A stretch of DNA of 64,000 nucleotides. It comes from Chitinophagales bacterium (GTDB taxonomy: Bacteria; Bacteroidota; Bacteroidia; Chitinophagales; CAIOSU01). The DNA is taken from the NCBI GenBank assembly GCA_026003335.1, contig BPHB01000002.1, positions 921,363 to 985,362 on the forward strand, written 5' to 3'. A program made the position numbers and the translations under genes. The notes beneath the pieces are model-generated. The model had not been told where the DNA came from and searched no databases. It saw only the letters and a program-made list of their open reading frames with translations. Of this stretch, positions 17,141-27,437 are shown in pieces (position 1 is the stretch's first letter; each line of letters opens with the position of its first letter).

Positions 17141-18658
17141 TTAGCTAGTTGTGTTAAACCGGGCTGGTTTTTTTTCCATCCACCAGATTATGACAACAAA
17201 AAAAACAAGGAATGCCACCGCGGACACATACTCCCAGAATCGGTTTTCTCCTCCGTCAAGGGTGCTGCGCACCAACACATGTCCGCCATATATTACCAGA
17301 GCCAGGGCGATATAACCCAATATGCGGGGTATATCGTAAGGCACCGGATACACTCTTTGCCCCACCAGATACGAGGCAATAGTCATAAGCGCATAGCAAC
17401 ATAAAGTAGCCCAGGCTGCTCCCGCATATCCCATGCGCGGAATAAGCAACCAATTAAGTACAATGGTTATAACTGCTCCCCCCACCGCTATAGCTGCCCC
17501 CATAGCTGTTTTATCATTCAGTTTGTACCATATAGAAAGATTATAATACACCCCCAGGGCCAGATTAGCCATCAGCAGAATGGGCACCACGTGCAGCCCC
17601 CCGTGATATTCTTTTCCAATGAAGTGCTTCACCACGTCTATAAACAACATCACTCCCAGAAAGATGAGGCAGCCGGCTACTATGAAATATTTCATCACAT
17701 TGGCATACGTTGCCCGGTCATTCTTCTGGCCATACTGGGCAAAATAAAACGGCTCGGCAGCATAGCGATAAGCCTGAGTAAAAAGGGTCATCAGGATAGA
17801 CAGTTTGTAGCAGGCTCCATAAATACCCAGAGCAGCCATATTTTCCTCATACGTGTAAGGCAACAGATACTTCAGCAGGATACGGTCAAGCATTTCATTT
17901 ACGGCCCCTGCAAGGCCCACGATGACCAGCGGCAAAGCGTAGCGTATCATCTTTTTCCAAAGATGCGTATCAAAAGCCCAAGGCTGGCGCAGCATACCGG
18001 GGACAAGCAGTATCAGCGTAAAGCCACTGGCTATCAAATTGGAAATAAACACATAATCTACATGCGGAGAAGCCGGCATCCAGAGGTTAGGCTGCATAGC
18101 ATGTGCGGAAACCAGCTTTGGAGCAATTACAATAAAATAAATATTCAGACCCACATTGATGAGGATGTTCAGCAATTTAATGCCCGCAAATACAAAAGGT
18201 CGGTTTTCTGCTCTCAGCCGGGCAAACGGGACCGCGGCAACTGCATCAAAAAACAAGATAAGGGCAAACCAGTCAATATATTTCCGATACGCTTGCGGCC
18301 CCAAAAAGGAAGCTGATGCACCATTCATCGTCAGTAATGCAGCAAGGCCGGACGAGCTGAAGAGCAATAGAGCGGAGAAAAGCAGTGAGCTGAAAAAAAC
18401 CGAAAGGAATGAAGTGGATAAAACCGTTAATTTGTTGGTGTCTTTCTGAAAACGGAAAAATGCGGTTTCCATGCCGTAGGTATATACCACAATAAAAAAA
18501 CCCGCGTAGGCATACATTTCTGTGACAATGCCATACTCGGCTGTGTCCACAAATACACGGGTATAAATCGGAACAAGGAGATAATTCAGCAGCCTGCCGA
18601 CAATGCTGCTGAGACCATACACAGCCGTTTGCCCCGCTAATTTTTTCAGTGCAGACAA
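17141..18658 (-). CDS. Wzx-type polysaccharide flippase (MOP superfamily)
   Basis: A 505-residue integral membrane protein with about 14 hydrophobic segments, opening LAGQTAVYGLSSIVGRLLNYLLVPIYTRVF as in polysaccharide-biosynthesis (Wzx/RfbX/MATE-like) flippases. These move undecaprenyl-linked glycan units across the inner membrane. No other glycan-cluster genes flank it (sprA on one side, moxR on the other), so it is an isolated flippase; its glycan could be made by unlinked genes. In-frame, complete and of normal length. Confidence 0.88.
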   Translation of the reverse strand: MSALKKLAGQTAVYGLSSIVGRLLNYLLVPIYTRVFVDTAEYGIVTEMYAYAGFFIVVYTYGMETAFFRFQKDTNKLTVLSTSFLSVFFSSLLFSALLLFSSSGLAALLTMNGASASFLGPQAYRKYIDWFALILFFDAVAAVPFARLRAENRPFVFAGIKLLNILINVGLNIYFIVIAPKLVSAHAMQPNLWMPASPHVDYVFISNLIASGFTLILLVPGMLRQPWAFDTHLWKKMIRYALPLVIVGLAGAVNEMLDRILLKYLLPYTYEENMAALGIYGACYKLSILMTLFTQAYRYAAEPFYFAQYGQKNDRATYANVMKYFIVAGCLIFLGVMLFIDVVKHFIGKEYHGGLHVVPILLMANLALGVYYNLSIWYKLNDKTAMGAAIAVGGAVITIVLNWLLIPRMGYAGAAWATLCCYALMTIASYLVGQRVYPVPYDIPRILGYIALALVIYGGHVLVRSTLDGGENRFWEYVSAVAFLVFFVVIIWWMEKKPARFNTTS

Positions 18659-18809
18659 AGCAAGAATGGATGCATTATAAGTAAAGGTATAGCAGTAAAG
18701 TTTGTAAAAGTATGTTTAAACAGCCTTGTAACAACCAGATAACCGGAAATCATTGATTGAGCATTGTGCATCATATTCTGACTAACAGCACTCATGACAA
18801 TCATCCCGT

Positions 18810-21800
18810 TCAGGGGGTCAGGGAGAAACGAATAGTTACGCCCCCTCTGTGGCTTGTAATGGGATAAGATGCCGAGGTAGCCGGAATGCTGCGGTTGTAT
18901 TCATAAAAAAGGCGAACATTCAGGCGCTTGTTTATTTCATAACTTATCTCCGGCAGGAACTTGTAGGTTTTGGTGCCGCGAGTGGGCTCGCTTATTTCCT
19001 GATCCAGCCGTTGGTTAAAAGTGATATTGTCGCGTAATGAGAAGTCCACTTTGAAATTGATATCATTGGGCAATTTTCTTTTTTGACCGCGCCATTTAAA
19101 TGGCAGGGTAAGCCCCTTGAGCTTATAGCCGAGCCCTACTGTGATTTCGGTAGTTTTGGATTCGCTGACCTGATAATCCACAAGACCCAGGCTCACGTTT
19201 CGGCTTTTGCGATATTCAAATTTGGAAGTCACATTCTTTTCCCAAGTAATATCAATTCCCAGCAGGGGTGACAACTGTTCGGTAATGACCACCTGCTGGA
19301 TGCTGTACTGGGGAATGAAGTTAAACGAGCGGGGGGTGTCAATTTTTGAAGGATGGAAATAGCCGTCACCTTCAAAATCAAGATTGGTAGTAAAGCTGTT
19401 TATTGTATAAGTTGAGCTGTAACCATGACTGAGAGTAAAACTCTTAATGATTTTGTTGACCCCCGGCAAATTGGTCAGACCGTTATAGGTTATACGCCAG
19501 TTGGGTAGCGGAAAGACACTAAACGGATCCAGGTTGATGGCTTTAGGGTCTTTGCCGGAATAAGCAGCTACGAAGGCGGGAATAAGCACTTCCTGGCTAT
19601 AGCGGCCATATCCATAACTATAGGCTGCATCCGGCAGCGTGTCATTTTCAAATAGCAGCAAAGCTGGTTGCCCTATCGGAGAATGTGCACGATTGCCTTC
19701 GCCCAGTCTTTTTGAAACTTCCACGCGATTTACATCCTGCAGGGCACGGAATGCCGCTGTAAATCCGCGGGCATCGCTTTTCTGAAACAGGGTTTTTATC
19801 GCCACGTAAGAAACGGAATAATTCCCTGTGGTGAGGGGGGAGAGATGTTCATGAAAAGGATTGGGATTTTCCGGATCAGAAAGGGTCTTCACTTTAAAAT
19901 ATTCCGAATAATTATGTGCAATGCTGCGGTCAAGGGTCAGATCTACCCGTAAATCACGGAAAGGTTCCACTACTGCTTTAATGTTAAGATTGCGCACCTT
20001 TGATTGCAACACCTGATAGTTGAGGTTTGTATCGCGGGTAATCCAGCCTTTGCGGGCTGCTTCATCGAGCCATTGACGATCGGGCTGGTAACCGAAAATA
20101 AAGCCCCACCCCGGGCTGCCAAAACCATCTGAAAGCCCGAGAATCTGTGTGCGGGGTGTATAACCCGGTATTGTTGTGCCGCTATTAATGCTGTAAGAGG
20201 CAGATACCCGTTTGAGCGCAATAAACGGCCGCACAAAAGGCGAAACAATCGGATTTTCGGGAACCTGTAGCTTATATCGGTCAGACTTCAGCTTGCGGAT
20301 TTGCTTTTTCTTGTTCTTGCGGTCCGTCTTCAGCTTACGGATTTGCTCCCGTTTATTGGAGACAGTGTCCTGTTTTATCTGTTTTATGTTTTCATTGATT
20401 TTTTCAATATCCTTTTTAAGCTGACTTATGTCTTTGTCAATCTTCTCTTCACGTTTTTTGATTTCGCTTTTCTTTTTCTGCACGGTTTCCATTTTCCAGT
20501 CCTGCGGCATACGGGAGCGGGAAGTATTATAGGGCTTGAGTCTTTTGAACTTATCGTAAAGGTTTTTGAAGTTCAGCTCTCCGTTTAAACGAATGTCTTG
20601 AGTATTGGTAATCGTGTTACCCAAAGGATTGGGGCCCACCTGGTCGGTTTCGGGATTGCGATACAAGGGGCCGGTAATCCATGTATAGCTGGAACTGTAA
20701 GCCGCTCTTGCGGTGATCCAGTCGGTGAGGGGAATTTGGTTAATAGGGATATTGTAATTGACACTGAGGTTGTGCTGATATCGGGTGGTACGGCCCCAGG
20801 ATAGAATATTACTCCACAGCGAATCTTTGCCGGCTGAACCAAAAGGGCCGAGGTCACCGGGAGGCTCATCAATAGCCGCATTATTGATAGCCGTAAAATC
20901 CAGTGAAAGAGAGCGGGTCGGATTATACTTCAGTCCGTAAATGCGATCCCAAGTAAAGGATTTTTCATAAGTGGCCTGATCGGTCATGTAGTGAATACGA
21001 CCATTAAATACCCGTGGACCGGAGGGATTCACAAAGGTGCCAGCAAGCTCAATGCCCTCGTAGAAAGCCAGAATGCCATCAGATTTAAACAATGCCCCTT
21101 CACTGGTACCTGCTGAAAATGCGAGATTGGTGCCATTGGTTGTAGTAATATAAAAAGCATAGCGTTGGCCTGGCGGAATGGTCACATTAATCGGAATAGG
21201 AACGGGCGTAGCCGTTCCGGTGGGATTTGGAGTAATACCTGTGGCTGTGCCGAGCAACGTCCACTGGCTGGGGTTTGTTTCGACTCCCGAATAAGGACCC
21301 GAGCGATAGTAGATAGCTATGTCTGTTCCGGAACTGGGATTGAGATTGACATCAAAGCTGGTAATGGTCACCTGTTCATTGGGGCGCAATTCAAACATCA
21401 CCCCCTGCCCGCCAAAGCCTCCGGTAAAGGTGGTAAGAAAAATTTCCCCGGTGTACACATCATCTCCTGGTAATGTGCGCAGCTGAGTTTTACCAAATTG
21501 GCGGTTAAAATCCGTGGAGAAGCTTAGACTGCTGGGGATAAAGTTGATGTTCACATTGCGGAAAATATCCAAGTATTTGCTTTTTGATTTGATCGCCTTG
21601 CTCAGAGGCGAAAAATACTTCGGTTGAGGAGAAAAATTATATCCCAAAGATGCCTTATAGCGTTTCACCAGATCGCTTTCTATAAAGGGGTCGCTTTTTT
21701 CAGTGCTTGTATAGGCAAATGTGAAATTGAGATTAGCCGGATGATAAAATCTGATTTTCTTATCCTGGCGTTCCGGCACTACGCGGACATTCGTGAAATT

Positions 21801-24800
21801 AATACTGCGTATAGTTTGCAGTGTTTGCACCTGCCGCTTATAGGAGGTAGTGCTGATACCTTCCTCCTGCATCTGGCGGATCTTCTCTTCAAGAGGCACA
21901 TCCAGCTGATAGGGATCAAACTCCGGAGTGCTGAATGATTGAGATATGCCTCCGTACATGGGAATACGCAGACCTATTTTTTTTGGGAAAAACTTACCCA
22001 GATCAATATTACCGGCTAGGTCATACTGCCAGAAGTCATCTTTGTAGCGCTCCTGTACTTTTTGATCAATCTGGCCATAGCCGCGCGTATGCATCAGGGT
22101 GGAAAATGTAAGGCCACCAAGGTCAGCCAGACGCGTTTCCAGGCGTGTAGTAGCAGCCCATCCTCCTTTTTCATCCAATCCTGTAAGGCGAAATTCGTTA
22201 AACCATACTTCCACGCATTTGGGCCGGCCATCATCCGGTCCGCCCAGCACCTCAGCCTTTGGGTTGCGAATACCCAACATGGCCGTACGCACCACGCCTA
22301 AATCCGGATTGCCCACAATGGTATAGCGGTTGCCCCTGGCATCTACCACCGAAAAGGGAGTAATATAATCACCCGGTTGGGCAGCATCACGAGCCAGCTT
22401 CATCAGGTAAAAACTATCAAGTGGTATGTCAATAGTGTTTTCTACCGGCCAGATGGCTTTTCGGTCATTGTCGCTGAGGGGATCATAAGCTATCCCGTCC
22501 GGGGTGATTTTCAGCGGGAGTTCATATTCATAATAATTGTTTTTAAAGTCAGAGCCCAGCCGCAGAAAAACAGTCACATCCCCATCGCGCAGCCTGTTGC
22601 GCAGATCATAGGATTCTCCGTGCACATAAAGTTTCAGGCGCTCATAGGTGCGCAAATCCAGATTAAGTGTTTTGTAAACGGCTCTGGAATCACCATCCTG
22701 CAGGTCGCACACGATCACCTGCAGTGCCTGTTCGTTCTGCAAAGCTGATATGTTGGTGCTGCTGATGTTTTGTTCACGCTCAATGCCGGGGGGTAATGCA
22801 TAGGGTATGGGCGACTTTTCTGAATTTTCTTCCACGTTCACGGCTGAAACGTTAAAGGTGGTTTTATTCAGTTCATCATTAGGGCTTACCAGATCCGGAG
22901 CGCTCAGGTCAAACAAATAGCGCCTCCATTGATTTCTTACCAGATCCAGAGTTGCAAAACGCAGAATGATAGAATCCTGAAAACCGGTCAGATACATCCG
23001 AATAAACCGAATAGATTTAAAATCGGAAATGTTTCCCACCTTGCGCTGGTATTCTTCAATAGGCACCTTAAACTGATACCATGTTACCGTTTGGGGCACG
23101 CCATTGACCGGAGTGACCGTAGAGGTTACCTTATCGGCAATAAAATTCTCTCCTACATTCATTCTCTGAGGGTCAAGCCGGATGTGGTATTGAAAATATT
23201 CTTCGGTTTTATTGAGAGTAAAATCGCGGTTAAGGTCTTCGGAGTCCGGAATATTGGTTGCGGCATTGGAGTAGCTGGCCCCTGACTGCTGCAGCGGAGA
23301 GTTGCCCTGTGGATTATTGTAATATTTGTATCGTTCTAAAATGGGTGCTTTTATATTGTCATAATAATCATCCCTGAAATGCCGGTAATTATCGGATGCC
23401 GGATCATTCACGGCATTCTGATAGGCAACAGCATTCAGAAAAGACAGCTTTTGCAGATAGATGGAATCAAAATGTATCTGTTCTTCCTGATCATTAAGCC
23501 CATCCAGCCCTACATCCTGATATTGGCGTTTGTTCTGGTCGTTGTCAAAAGCGTTGGTGATGGGCTGGTTTCTGGGAATTTTTCCCCATACAGTGGTATC
23601 ATAAGGGATAGAGGCGGAAGGCTCCTGCAATCCGTTTTCATAAAACTTTTGATTATCACGTAGAATGTCTTCAGAAACATAGCCAAGGTTAATGTATAAA
23701 TCACCGGGATTGTTGTCATTGAAAATAAAGGGATCTAACACCCAGAATTCAATATATTCAGTGTTGGTAGCTTCAAAGTCGCTATTGTCAATACTGCGCA
23801 TGATGCCTCCCCAGCGGCTTTCGGGAAAACGCAGCGTGCCGTCCGGATTAACCCGCGCGGGGTCTACCTCTAAATTGTAAGGCCCGCGCTGATTGGGATA
23901 ATAGGCAAGATCAAAGGTGAGAATATTGGTGGTGAAGCCGGAAATGTCTTCTGTTCTGTTAGGGAAGACCTCTTTTTGCTGTACCTCTCTCACATAAGGA
24001 TTAGATTTATCGTCTTTGGTCAGGTAACCCGGGGCATTAGGGCTGTCTTCACGCACAAAGAGCGGATCAATATTGTACCAGGCAACACGAGCACGGTTGT
24101 AGCCGTAGGCAGGGTCGTTGATCAGGTCGGCTTCCGGAAACATAAGTATACCCCTGGAGTTAAAGGCGTTTCTGGGGGTGCTGGCTAACACCCAGCTAGT
24201 GGCCGGAAACTTTAAATCGTAACTGCTGCGTGTTCCTTCAAAATCATCTATATATACTGTACCGGATTTGCCGATGGCTTTTTGGTGACCGGGCCTCAGA
24301 TTGGCCATCTCTGCACTGAAGGTGAATGAAGAGGGTTCCTTGGTTTCATAAAGGGGTAGTTTATCAACCAGCCAGGTAAGAAACTGTGATTCAGTATTGT
24401 AATTGACATCCAGCCCCCAGATAAAGTTTTTTATGGGATCCTCTCCAATGTTTACTTTTTCTGTAAAAGGTTTTTCTTTCAAGTGCATCATAGTGCCGCC
24501 CAGGCTCAGCTTATCGCTGATTTTGTAATCCAGCCGCATGCCGAAGAGGGTCTTGGTCTGAAACCCAAAAAGGGCATTATTTTCATAAGATACATTAATG
24601 GGCACACCGGCATTGAGGATGCCTTCATTGAGTATTTTGACGCGTCCCAGATTATAATCTACGGTAAAATCTCTTCCTTCCACCAGCTTCTGACCACCGG
24701 CCGTAACGGTTACCGAACCGGCAGGAATGTTGAATGCCCCCAGAGATATTTCATTCGTGACGCTGGATTTGTAGGTGCCTTTCAGTACGAAGCGGTTGAA

Positions 24801-26696
24801 GTTAGGAAACTGCTGGGCAATCACTTTGGTAGAATCATAGAGTTGATGATACACATATCGTTCGTAAAGGGAAGGAGGATCGCCCGCTGCTTTAAAGCGA
24901 TCTTCCAGATCCTGGCCGAAGGGTTCGAGTACCGGAAAAATGATTCTGCCGTTAGATGGTATAATGGTGATGCCTGGCACGAAGTCAAATACTCCGTCAG
25001 GTTGGGGATCAAGCTGGGAGTTGAGGCGGTCCAGAGAGAGCACACGTATCAGAGGAATACCGCTGAGATTGCCTTCGGGCAGATATCTTTTAACTCCTCC
25101 ACCCGGATCTTCATACATTACATTGAGCTTGAAATCTTCCGTGTTGATTTGAAAAGCTCCGAGAGGATATATGTTCTTCATCATCAGGTCCCACACCGGC
25201 AACTTCGGGCGGGCTGAGGTGCCTTTAAGCATTTTGAGAAAAACGATACGCTGAGTAGCTATGGCATTCGCGGAGGTATCTATCTCCTGCTGCACATCCT
25301 GGGCAAACTCGCCCACCTGAAAGGTTTCTCCGTTGAGGGTGTATTCAAAGGCTACCGCAAGTACTTCATCGGCATACAATGCCTGATTCAGGGAAAGGAA
25401 CCCCAGCTGTGCATTATAAGTATATTCTGAAGGGCTGAGTTTGCGCATATAGGTAACCTCAAAATCCTGCACAGAGACCAAACCCATAGCCTGTAATGCT
25501 GCATCCACCTGATCGTCCGACCGTGTGCGAGGATCAGCTATAAGGCGGTTGTATAAGGTGTTGGCGTTATTGTCAGGAGCTGTTTTGCCTGGATAAGGCT
25601 GTATGACTGCCGTATTGTAAATTTTGTCTGTCTCTCCGAGGTCCATAAAGGCAGCCACATCACGGGCATTCTCGGTGGCCCCGGTGCGGTTGGTTACCCA
25701 TACTTCCAAACGGGTGATATTAACCAGCGAGGAGATATTGGGTAAGGTGGAAAGGGCTTTATTATAGTTGTCGCGGAAATACTGAGCAAGAAAGAAGTGC
25801 CGGTTTTCATCATACTGGTCTGCATAAATAGCAAACTCGGAAGTCTGGGCTCCCTGACTTATGGTGATGGATTCGGCTTGCGATTTCTGCTGCGAATAGA
25901 CATTGGTCATCGTGAGGCGACCAAACTGGAGTTTGGTTTTCACGCCAAAGAGGCTTTGTGAGCCCGAAATCAGCGTAGTAGGCAGCGGAAAGCTGACGTT
26001 TCCTCCTTCAATAAGTTTAATAATCTCGTCTTCCTCCCCCTCGTATTGCAGCTTTATCTGGTTTTCAAAATCAAAGTTGGCTTCCGTATTGTAGCTCAGA
26101 TTGATTTTAACTTTATCTCCGATTTTACCAATGACATTCATGTTAATCTTCATATCAAAATCAAATCCTCCGTTGGTGCGCGCAGCCTCCGTCAGACTGG
26201 GGTTATCAATGGTTTGGGAATATCCCCCCAGGGTGAGGTCAATATTTCCGGAGGGGCGGATATCAATCACATTGCTGCCGAAAATCTCACCGAATTTTTT
26301 TTTGGTCACATACAGACGGGGAATCACCCCTTTTTGTTCAATGAGTGTAATGGACTGTGCCCGCTCTTTCCAGTATTGTCTTTTAGACTGCTCCCGTTCA
26401 TAGGCAAGATATTCTTTAAAGGTCATATAGGTGGGAGGGCGCACATTGCGTCCGTCAATGGTTTCGGTAATAATGTAGCGGTCGGTTTCAGGGTCATAGG
26501 TAACTTCCTTTTTTATGAGTGAGGGGTCGTTCAACAGAAAAGGGCTTTGCTGGTCGTCAGTGAGAAAATCACCCTGGCGGTCTTTCAAAGGAAACGGCAG
26601 GCCGGTATCGGCTTTTTTGAGTGTGTCCTGTGCCCAGCAGGAGGCCGCGCACAGCATGACGAGTAACAATACCGGCAATCTATCAGGGCGTGGCAA
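18810..26696 (-). CDS. sprA: Gliding/T9SS outer-membrane translocon protein SprA
   Basis: A 2628-residue SprA, the giant beta-barrel through which type IX cargo crosses the outer membrane. It has a signal peptide ending SCWAQ, the SprA_N landmarks (GNIDLTLGGYSQTIDNP, GKIGDKVKINLSYNTEANFDFENQIKL, IRLLDRxx-type repeats, FSFSAEMANLRPGHQKAI, YIDDFEGTRSSYDL) and barrel-like strands to the end (GGVTIRFSLTP). It is about 200 residues longer than typical SprA. Two parts stand out: residues about 1751-1904 look like a separate extracellular beta-sandwich domain, and about 2069-2143 is a Lys/Glu-rich coiled coil. The frame starts with TTG, 3 bases after the ruvA stop, so sprA is coupled to ruvA, the order also known in Flavobacterium. 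Confidence 0.96.
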   Translation of the reverse strand: MPRPDRLPVLLLVMLCAASCWAQDTLKKADTGLPFPLKDRQGDFLTDDQQSPFLLNDPSLIKKEVTYDPETDRYIITETIDGRNVRPPTYMTFKEYLAYEREQSKRQYWKERAQSITLIEQKGVIPRLYVTKKKFGEIFGSNVIDIRPSGNIDLTLGGYSQTIDNPSLTEAARTNGGFDFDMKINMNVIGKIGDKVKINLSYNTEANFDFENQIKLQYEGEEDEIIKLIEGGNVSFPLPTTLISGSQSLFGVKTKLQFGRLTMTNVYSQQKSQAESITISQGAQTSEFAIYADQYDENRHFFLAQYFRDNYNKALSTLPNISSLVNITRLEVWVTNRTGATENARDVAAFMDLGETDKIYNTAVIQPYPGKTAPDNNANTLYNRLIADPRTRSDDQVDAALQAMGLVSVQDFEVTYMRKLSPSEYTYNAQLGFLSLNQALYADEVLAVAFEYTLNGETFQVGEFAQDVQQEIDTSANAIATQRIVFLKMLKGTSARPKLPVWDLMMKNIYPLGAFQINTEDFKLNVMYEDPGGGVKRYLPEGNLSGIPLIRVLSLDRLNSQLDPQPDGVFDFVPGITIIPSNGRIIFPVLEPFGQDLEDRFKAAGDPPSLYERYVYHQLYDSTKVIAQQFPNFNRFVLKGTYKSSVTNEISLGAFNIPAGSVTVTAGGQKLVEGRDFTVDYNLGRVKILNEGILNAGVPINVSYENNALFGFQTKTLFGMRLDYKISDKLSLGGTMMHLKEKPFTEKVNIGEDPIKNFIWGLDVNYNTESQFLTWLVDKLPLYETKEPSSFTFSAEMANLRPGHQKAIGKSGTVYIDDFEGTRSSYDLKFPATSWVLASTPRNAFNSRGILMFPEADLINDPAYGYNRARVAWYNIDPLFVREDSPNAPGYLTKDDKSNPYVREVQQKEVFPNRTEDISGFTTNILTFDLAYYPNQRGPYNLEVDPARVNPDGTLRFPESRWGGIMRSIDNSDFEATNTEYIEFWVLDPFIFNDNNPGDLYINLGYVSEDILRDNQKFYENGLQEPSASIPYDTTVWGKIPRNQPITNAFDNDQNKRQYQDVGLDGLNDQEEQIHFDSIYLQKLSFLNAVAYQNAVNDPASDNYRHFRDDYYDNIKAPILERYKYYNNPQGNSPLQQSGASYSNAATNIPDSEDLNRDFTLNKTEEYFQYHIRLDPQRMNVGENFIADKVTSTVTPVNGVPQTVTWYQFKVPIEEYQRKVGNISDFKSIRFIRMYLTGFQDSIILRFATLDLVRNQWRRYLFDLSAPDLVSPNDELNKTTFNVSAVNVEENSEKSPIPYALPPGIEREQNISSTNISALQNEQALQVIVCDLQDGDSRAVYKTLNLDLRTYERLKLYVHGESYDLRNRLRDGDVTVFLRLGSDFKNNYYEYELPLKITPDGIAYDPLSDNDRKAIWPVENTIDIPLDSFYLMKLARDAAQPGDYITPFSVVDARGNRYTIVGNPDLGVVRTAMLGIRNPKAEVLGGPDDGRPKCVEVWFNEFRLTGLDEKGGWAATTRLETRLADLGGLTFSTLMHTRGYGQIDQKVQERYKDDFWQYDLAGNIDLGKFFPKKIGLRIPMYGGISQSFSTPEFDPYQLDVPLEEKIRQMQEEGISTTSYKRQVQTLQTIRSINFTNVRVVPERQDKKIRFYHPANLNFTFAYTSTEKSDPFIESDLVKRYKASLGYNFSPQPKYFSPLSKAIKSKSKYLDIFRNVNINFIPSSLSFSTDFNRQFGKTQLRTLPGDDVYTGEIFLTTFTGGFGGQGVMFELRPNEQVTITSFDVNLNPSSGTDIAIYYRSGPYSGVETNPSQWTLLGTATGITPNPTGTATPVPIPINVTIPPGQRYAFYITTTNGTNLAFSAGTSEGALFKSDGILAFYEGIELAGTFVNPSGPRVFNGRIHYMTDQATYEKSFTWDRIYGLKYNPTRSLSLDFTAINNAAIDEPPGDLGPFGSAGKDSLWSNILSWGRTTRYQHNLSVNYNIPINQIPLTDWITARAAYSSSYTWITGPLYRNPETDQVGPNPLGNTITNTQDIRLNGELNFKNLYDKFKRLKPYNTSRSRMPQDWKMETVQKKKSEIKKREEKIDKDISQLKKDIEKINENIKQIKQDTVSNKREQIRKLKTDRKNKKKQIRKLKSDRYKLQVPENPIVSPFVRPFIALKRVSASYSINSGTTIPGYTPRTQILGLSDGFGSPGWGFIFGYQPDRQWLDEAARKGWITRDTNLNYQVLQSKVRNLNIKAVVEPFRDLRVDLTLDRSIAHNYSEYFKVKTLSDPENPNPFHEHLSPLTTGNYSVSYVAIKTLFQKSDARGFTAAFRALQDVNRVEVSKRLGEGNRAHSPIGQPALLLFENDTLPDAAYSYGYGRYSQEVLIPAFVAAYSGKDPKAINLDPFSVFPLPNWRITYNGLTNLPGVNKIIKSFTLSHGYSSTYTINSFTTNLDFEGDGYFHPSKIDTPRSFNFIPQYSIQQVVITEQLSPLLGIDITWEKNVTSKFEYRKSRNVSLGLVDYQVSESKTTEITVGLGYKLKGLTLPFKWRGQKRKLPNDINFKVDFSLRDNITFNQRLDQEISEPTRGTKTYKFLPEISYEINKRLNVRLFYEYNRSIPATSASYPITSHRGGVTIRFSLTP

Positions 26697-26699
26697 AGG

Positions 26700-27284
26700 C
26701 TAAAGTAATTTGAGGGCTTTTTTAATTAAATCTTCCACACCGGAAAACTCCTTGTCCGTGCGAAGCAGGTCATCAATAGCTTTTTCTGCCTGGCTTTTGT
26801 TAAATCCCAGAGTGACCAGGGCCGATAACGCCTCCTGGCTCAAACTATTGCCTGAAGGTATCTGAATTTTTATCTCATCGGTCATTTTAACCAGTTTGTC
26901 TTTCAACTCAAGGATAATCCGTTTTGCGGTTTTGGGACCTATGCCTTTAATGCCTTGAATTACCCGTTCATTGCCCTGCACAATTGCCTTGTGCAACTCT
27001 TCCGGAGAAAGAGAAGAAAGAGCCAGTCGCGCTGTGGAGGGACCAACCCCCGACACCGTGATAAGTTGGGTGAAAAGATATTTTTCTACCTCGTCAGCAA
27101 AACCATAAAGGGTATGGGCTGAATCGGTAATATGCAGATAGGTCAGCAGTTTACACTGTTCGGTATGCTGAATGCGGGTAAAGGTGTGCAGGCTGATAAA
27201 GATGTGATAACCAATGCCTCCGCTTTCAAGCAGAACATAGGCTGGACTTTTAAACGTCAGTGTTCCCTTAATGTAGCCAATCAT
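26700..27284 (-). CDS. ruvA: Holliday junction branch migration protein RuvA
   Basis: A 194-residue RuvA that binds four-way junctions and loads RuvB. Domain I is the OB fold (MIGYIKGTLTFKSPAYVLLESGGIGYHIFIS), domain II has two helix-hairpin-helix motifs (LITVSGVGPSTARLALS and IKGIGPKTAKRIILELKDK), and domain III is the C-terminal RuvB-contacting bundle (ALSALVTLGFNKSQAEKAID). Normal length. It is followed by sprA after three bases. A TACATTTG -7 element lies 60 bases upstream. Confidence 0.96.
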   Translation of the reverse strand: MIGYIKGTLTFKSPAYVLLESGGIGYHIFISLHTFTRIQHTEQCKLLTYLHITDSAHTLYGFADEVEKYLFTQLITVSGVGPSTARLALSSLSPEELHKAIVQGNERVIQGIKGIGPKTAKRIILELKDKLVKMTDEIKIQIPSGNSLSQEALSALVTLGFNKSQAEKAIDDLLRTDKEFSGVEDLIKKALKLL

Positions 27285-27344
27285 ACTGCCAGAAGTGGTT
27301 TATAGCTCCTTTGAATCTTTTCCAGCACGACTTTGGTTTACCCG

Positions 27345-27352
27345 CAAATGTA
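27345..27352 (-). promoter_or_regulatory. Candidate -7 element for ruvA-sprA
   Basis: Minus strand TACATTTG, 60 bases before the ruvA ATG. The nearest TTTG upstream is 26 bases away, longer than the usual 19-21. A 5-bp inverted repeat (ACCCG/CGGGT) overlaps it. Confidence 0.38.
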
Positions 27353-27437
27353 TCCGAACGGGTTTGAATTTCAGACGTCAAAGCTAACGGTAATGAGCAA
27401 GAAAAACAGAAATGTGGACACTCCACCTGCTGACGCC

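Noticed and set aside
17591-18316. 241-codon plus-strand frame opposite the flippase gene
   Set aside because: Antisense to a complete membrane protein; translation is His/Gln-rich as expected from reversed hydrophobic codons.
20301-20588. Hydrophobic 95-codon plus-strand frame (Leu/Phe-rich)
   Set aside because: It is the reverse complement of the Lys-rich coiled-coil part of sprA, where Lys/Glu codons read as Phe/Leu on the other strand.
22062-25217. Many plus-strand open frames of 60 to 244 codons opposite sprA
   Set aside because: They lie antisense within a single unbroken 2628-codon gene with clear homology; composition follows the sprA codons and none shows a recognisable motif.
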